A DNA stretch of 7,756 nt from Candidatus Firestoneibacteriota bacterium (lineage in GTDB: Bacteria; JACRDZ01), in the NCBI GenBank assembly GCA_016212735.1, contig JACRDZ010000038.1, positions 1 through 7,756 of the forward strand, given 5' to 3'. Every line of letters begins with the position of its first letter. Within the stretch, counting starts at the first letter, position 1. Positions 5,770-7,756 of this stretch are shown piece by piece. A program made the position numbers and the translations under genes. The notes beneath the pieces are model-generated. The model saw only the letters and a program-made list of their open reading frames with translations. It was not told the origin of the DNA and did not search any database.

Positions 5770-7421
5770 TTTATTTTTTCAAGTTTTTCATTAATATCAA
5801 TCACAGACGGAATTAACCCGTTTTTTTGAAGGCATTTAATAAAAACATAAACTATTTCAGGGTCAAATTGTGTCCCTGAATTTTCCACCAGCTCATTAAT
5901 GATTTCCTCCATCGGCATTGCTTTCCGGTAAGGGCGGCTTGCCCGCATCGCGTCATAACTGTCAGCCACAGCCATAATCCTCGAGCCTAAAGGAATGCTT
6001 TTGCCTTTCAATTTATTCGGATACCCATTGCCGTCATAATGTTCATGATGATGTAAAATGACATCTAATTCCCTTCTTATGTAATGGACGCTTTTCAAAA
6101 TATTAACCGCGATAACCGGATGCTTTTTTATTATTTCATATTCACTTTCGGTCAACCCGCCGTCTTTTAAAATAATAGCATCGGATATCGCTATTTTCCC
6201 CAGATCATGCAGAATAGCGGCGTTACAAATAATTTGAATTTCATTTTCCGACAATCTCATTTCTTTAGCTGCCATATTGGAATATCTCAAAACATTCAGG
6301 GAATGTTCTCTTGTACTGATATCTCTTTCTTCAAACGTGGTAATTAAAGTTTTTATCATATCTATATAATATTGTTTTGAAACCTCATTTATTCCGAGTA
6401 TTTTAACCTCTAATTCCTTTTGAGATATGTTTTCCATATAATTTGAATCAACAATATCTTTATACATAACGACAGAATTTCTTCCCTTCGTTTTTGCCGC
6501 GTAAAGGGCGGAATCCGATAAACTCAAAAACTTGTCTTTTTCCAGCACCCCATCTTCAAACAAGGAAGATATTCCGATACTGATGGTCAATTTCACTGAA
6601 AAACTTTCTCCTTCAAACACATATCCTTCAATAAGTTTTCTCAGTTTCTGGGCAACATTAAAAGCGCCATTATAATTTTCGTTAAATAACAAAATAACAA
6701 ACTCCTCACCGCCATACCGCGCTAAAAAGTCAATGTCTCTAATGCTCTTTTTTAAACATTTTGCTATTTCAACAAGCACCTTATCCCCGAACAAATGGCC
6801 ATAGCTGTCATTGACTTTTTTAAAAAAATCTATATCTATCATTAAACAGCATATGTTTTGTTTATGCCTTATAGCGCGTAAAAATTCATTATCCAATATT
6901 TTAAAAAAATAACCATGGTTATAAAGCATGGTCAGGCTGTCCTTGATTGAACTATCTCTGAGTTCAATTACCATCTTATCAAGTTGTTCCAGGGCTTTTG
7001 TCTTTGCCTCGTTTGCTTCTTTTAACTCATCGCGCATATTTTTCACCCTCAGCGCCGCTTTAATCCTCGCGATAATAATTTCAGAAGTGCTTGATTTCCC
7101 CAGATAGTCGTCGGCGCCGGATGACAGGCCTTCAAGGATATGTTCTTCCTGTTCAAGCCCTGTAAGCATAATTACCGGTATGAATTTCAACTTCTGGTCC
7201 GCCTTTACTTTCTTTAACATATCTATACCGCTCATACCGGGCATTTGATAATCAACCAGTATGCAGCTGATTTCTTTTTTTGAAGCGGCATCAACGCCTT
7301 CTGAAACACTGGAGGCCATTTCCACCTCAAAACCCGCCCGCTTTAAATACCTGCTGAACGCTCTTCTGTCATCAGGATTATCATCAACTACTAAAATTAT
7401 TTCTTTTTTTCCCTCAGCCAT
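5763..7421 (-). CDS. Response regulator with GGEEF (diguanylate cyclase) and HD-GYP (c-di-GMP phosphodiesterase) domains
   Basis: A 552-residue cytoplasmic signalling protein. The receiver domain (about 6-125) has the acidic pair Asp13-Asp14, phosphoacceptor Asp57, Thr87 and Lys109. A helical linker (about 125-158) follows. The GGDEF domain (about 158-320) has metal-site Asp196, the signature GGEEF at 237-241 and an inhibitory-site R-x-x-D at Arg228-Asp231, so cyclase activity and product feedback are both plausible. The HD-GYP domain (about 360-545) has His373, HDLGK at 405-409, His434, HHEHYDGNGYP at 458-468 and Asp487, so c-di-GMP hydrolysis is expected too. The net direction probably depends on phosphorylation. 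A ribosome binding site AAAGG lies about 8 nt before ATG 7421. The gene follows a stand-alone receiver gene by 39 nt and is presumably co-transcribed with it. G+C and the use of GCG, CCG and GGC codons are visibly higher than in the genes to the left, which suggests a different origin. Confidence 0.95.
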   Translation of the reverse strand: MAEGKKEIILVVDDNPDDRRAFSRYLKRAGFEVEMASSVSEGVDAASKKEISCILVDYQMPGMSGIDMLKKVKADQKLKFIPVIMLTGLEQEEHILEGLSSGADDYLGKSSTSEIIIARIKAALRVKNMRDELKEANEAKTKALEQLDKMVIELRDSSIKDSLTMLYNHGYFFKILDNEFLRAIRHKQNICCLMIDIDFFKKVNDSYGHLFGDKVLVEIAKCLKKSIRDIDFLARYGGEEFVILLFNENYNGAFNVAQKLRKLIEGYVFEGESFSVKLTISIGISSLFEDGVLEKDKFLSLSDSALYAAKTKGRNSVVMYKDIVDSNYMENISQKELEVKILGINEVSKQYYIDMIKTLITTFEERDISTREHSLNVLRYSNMAAKEMRLSENEIQIICNAAILHDLGKIAISDAIILKDGGLTESEYEIIKKHPVIAVNILKSVHYIRRELDVILHHHEHYDGNGYPNKLKGKSIPLGSRIMAVADSYDAMRASRPYRKAMPMEEIINELVENSGTQFDPEIVYVFIKCLQKNGLIPSVIDINEKLEKIKK

Positions 7422-7460
7422 ATTATTTTGCCTTTTTACTATTTTTTTAATATCAGCTTA

Positions 7461-7756
7461 TCAAACCGGAAAAGGGACATTGTGAATTCCCCAATAAAGG
7501 CCAATTTCCTTGACAAGAGAAACAAAATTATCAAAATCAACCGGCTTTTGCAGAAAGCTGTTGCATCCAAAATTATAACTTTTGATTATATCTTCTTCCC
7601 TTCGTGAGACCGTAAGCATAATTACCGGTATTCTTCTCAAAGATTCATCTTCTTTTATTCTCTTTACCACTTCTATTCCGTTCATCTTCGGCATATTAAT
7701 ATCCAGAAGTACTAATCCGGGGCGTGGCGCTTTTGTTTCGTCCTGATAAGCGTTAT
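7461..7756 (-). CDS. Stand-alone response regulator receiver protein, N-terminus outside window
   Basis: The frame is open from the window edge to TGA at 7463-7461, giving the last 97 residues. They form most of a CheY-like receiver domain: phosphoacceptor Asp in LVLLDINMPKMNG (fragment residue 18), Thr in PVIMLT (48) and Lys in LQKPVD (70). The N-terminal acidic pair lies outside the window. ATG 7694-7692 within this motif is internal and not the start. The APRPGLVLLDINMPKMNG form and the YWG.HNVPFP tail resemble Rcp1-type single-domain regulators, which usually pair with sensor kinases encoded next to them, so a histidine kinase may lie just to the right. It has no output domain and probably passes phosphate or acts by protein contact. 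It shares 20 identical nucleotides with the receiver domain of the next gene. Confidence 0.9.
   Translation of the reverse strand, partial: NAYQDETKAPRPGLVLLDINMPKMNGIEVVKRIKEDESLRRIPVIMLTVSRREEDIIKSYNFGCNSFLQKPVDFDNFVSLVKEIGLYWGIHNVPFPV

Noticed and set aside
7261..7485. Plus-strand open frame opposite the receiver gene
   Set aside because: It is antisense to the start of the receiver-GGEEF-HD-GYP gene and the gap upstream, with no ribosome binding site or recognisable motif.
1..7756. A defence island, CRISPR array, prophage or toxin-antitoxin system
   Set aside because: No spaced repeats, nucleases, phage genes or paired small genes were found; the genes are housekeeping-like or signalling genes.

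Overview
The window carries five genes and one small mobile element from an AT-rich, probably Gram-negative bacterium. It uses the standard bacterial code: TAA, TAG and TGA all end genes here. Two genes encode exported tetratricopeptide (TPR) proteins and two others encode cyclic-di-GMP-related proteins. No gene fixes the phylum. No tRNA, rRNA, CRISPR array or complete transposase gene was seen.

Layout. Positions 1-1144 (minus) hold an exported TPR protein cut off by the window edge, with a good sigma-70-type promoter at 1223-1252. Positions 1397-2968 (minus) encode an AMP-forming acyl-CoA synthetase with all core motifs. Upstream of it lies a STAS-PilZ fusion protein (3155-3820, minus, probably starting further upstream near 3886). 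Between these two genes sits a 162-bp palindromic MITE (2994-3155) with 24-bp perfect terminal inverted repeats and a TAA target duplication. Removing the element restores a gap of about 21 nt, so the two genes were probably one transcription unit. The insertion changed the STAS-PilZ stop codon from TAA to TAG without changing the protein.

From about 3887 to 4224 there is a very AT-rich gap with three exact TTATNCACA DnaA boxes. The genes on its two sides diverge from it, which makes it a candidate replication origin or DnaA-controlled region. To its right, a second exported TPR protein reads on the plus strand. Its intact open frame is 4516-5721, but the promoter, ribosome binding site, signal peptide and N-terminal region are all upstream, starting at ATG 4225. 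An in-frame TAA at 4249-4251 interrupts the signal peptide, so the gene is a recent pseudogene, contains a sequencing error, or is expressed in an unusual way.

From about 5763 to the right edge the DNA is visibly richer in G+C and codon use changes. This segment is a minus-strand two-component operon: a stand-alone receiver protein (5' end outside the window), then a receiver-GGEEF-HD-GYP protein with both c-di-GMP synthesis and degradation motifs intact. It may have been acquired separately. A PilZ protein a few kilobases away could sense the same messenger, but nothing in the sequence links them directly.

The strongest leads are the MITE and its precise insertion history, the DnaA-box cluster outside any familiar oriC gene context, and the two neighbouring genes, one on each side of that cluster, that both have damaged or non-standard starts. 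No clearly new multi-gene system is visible.
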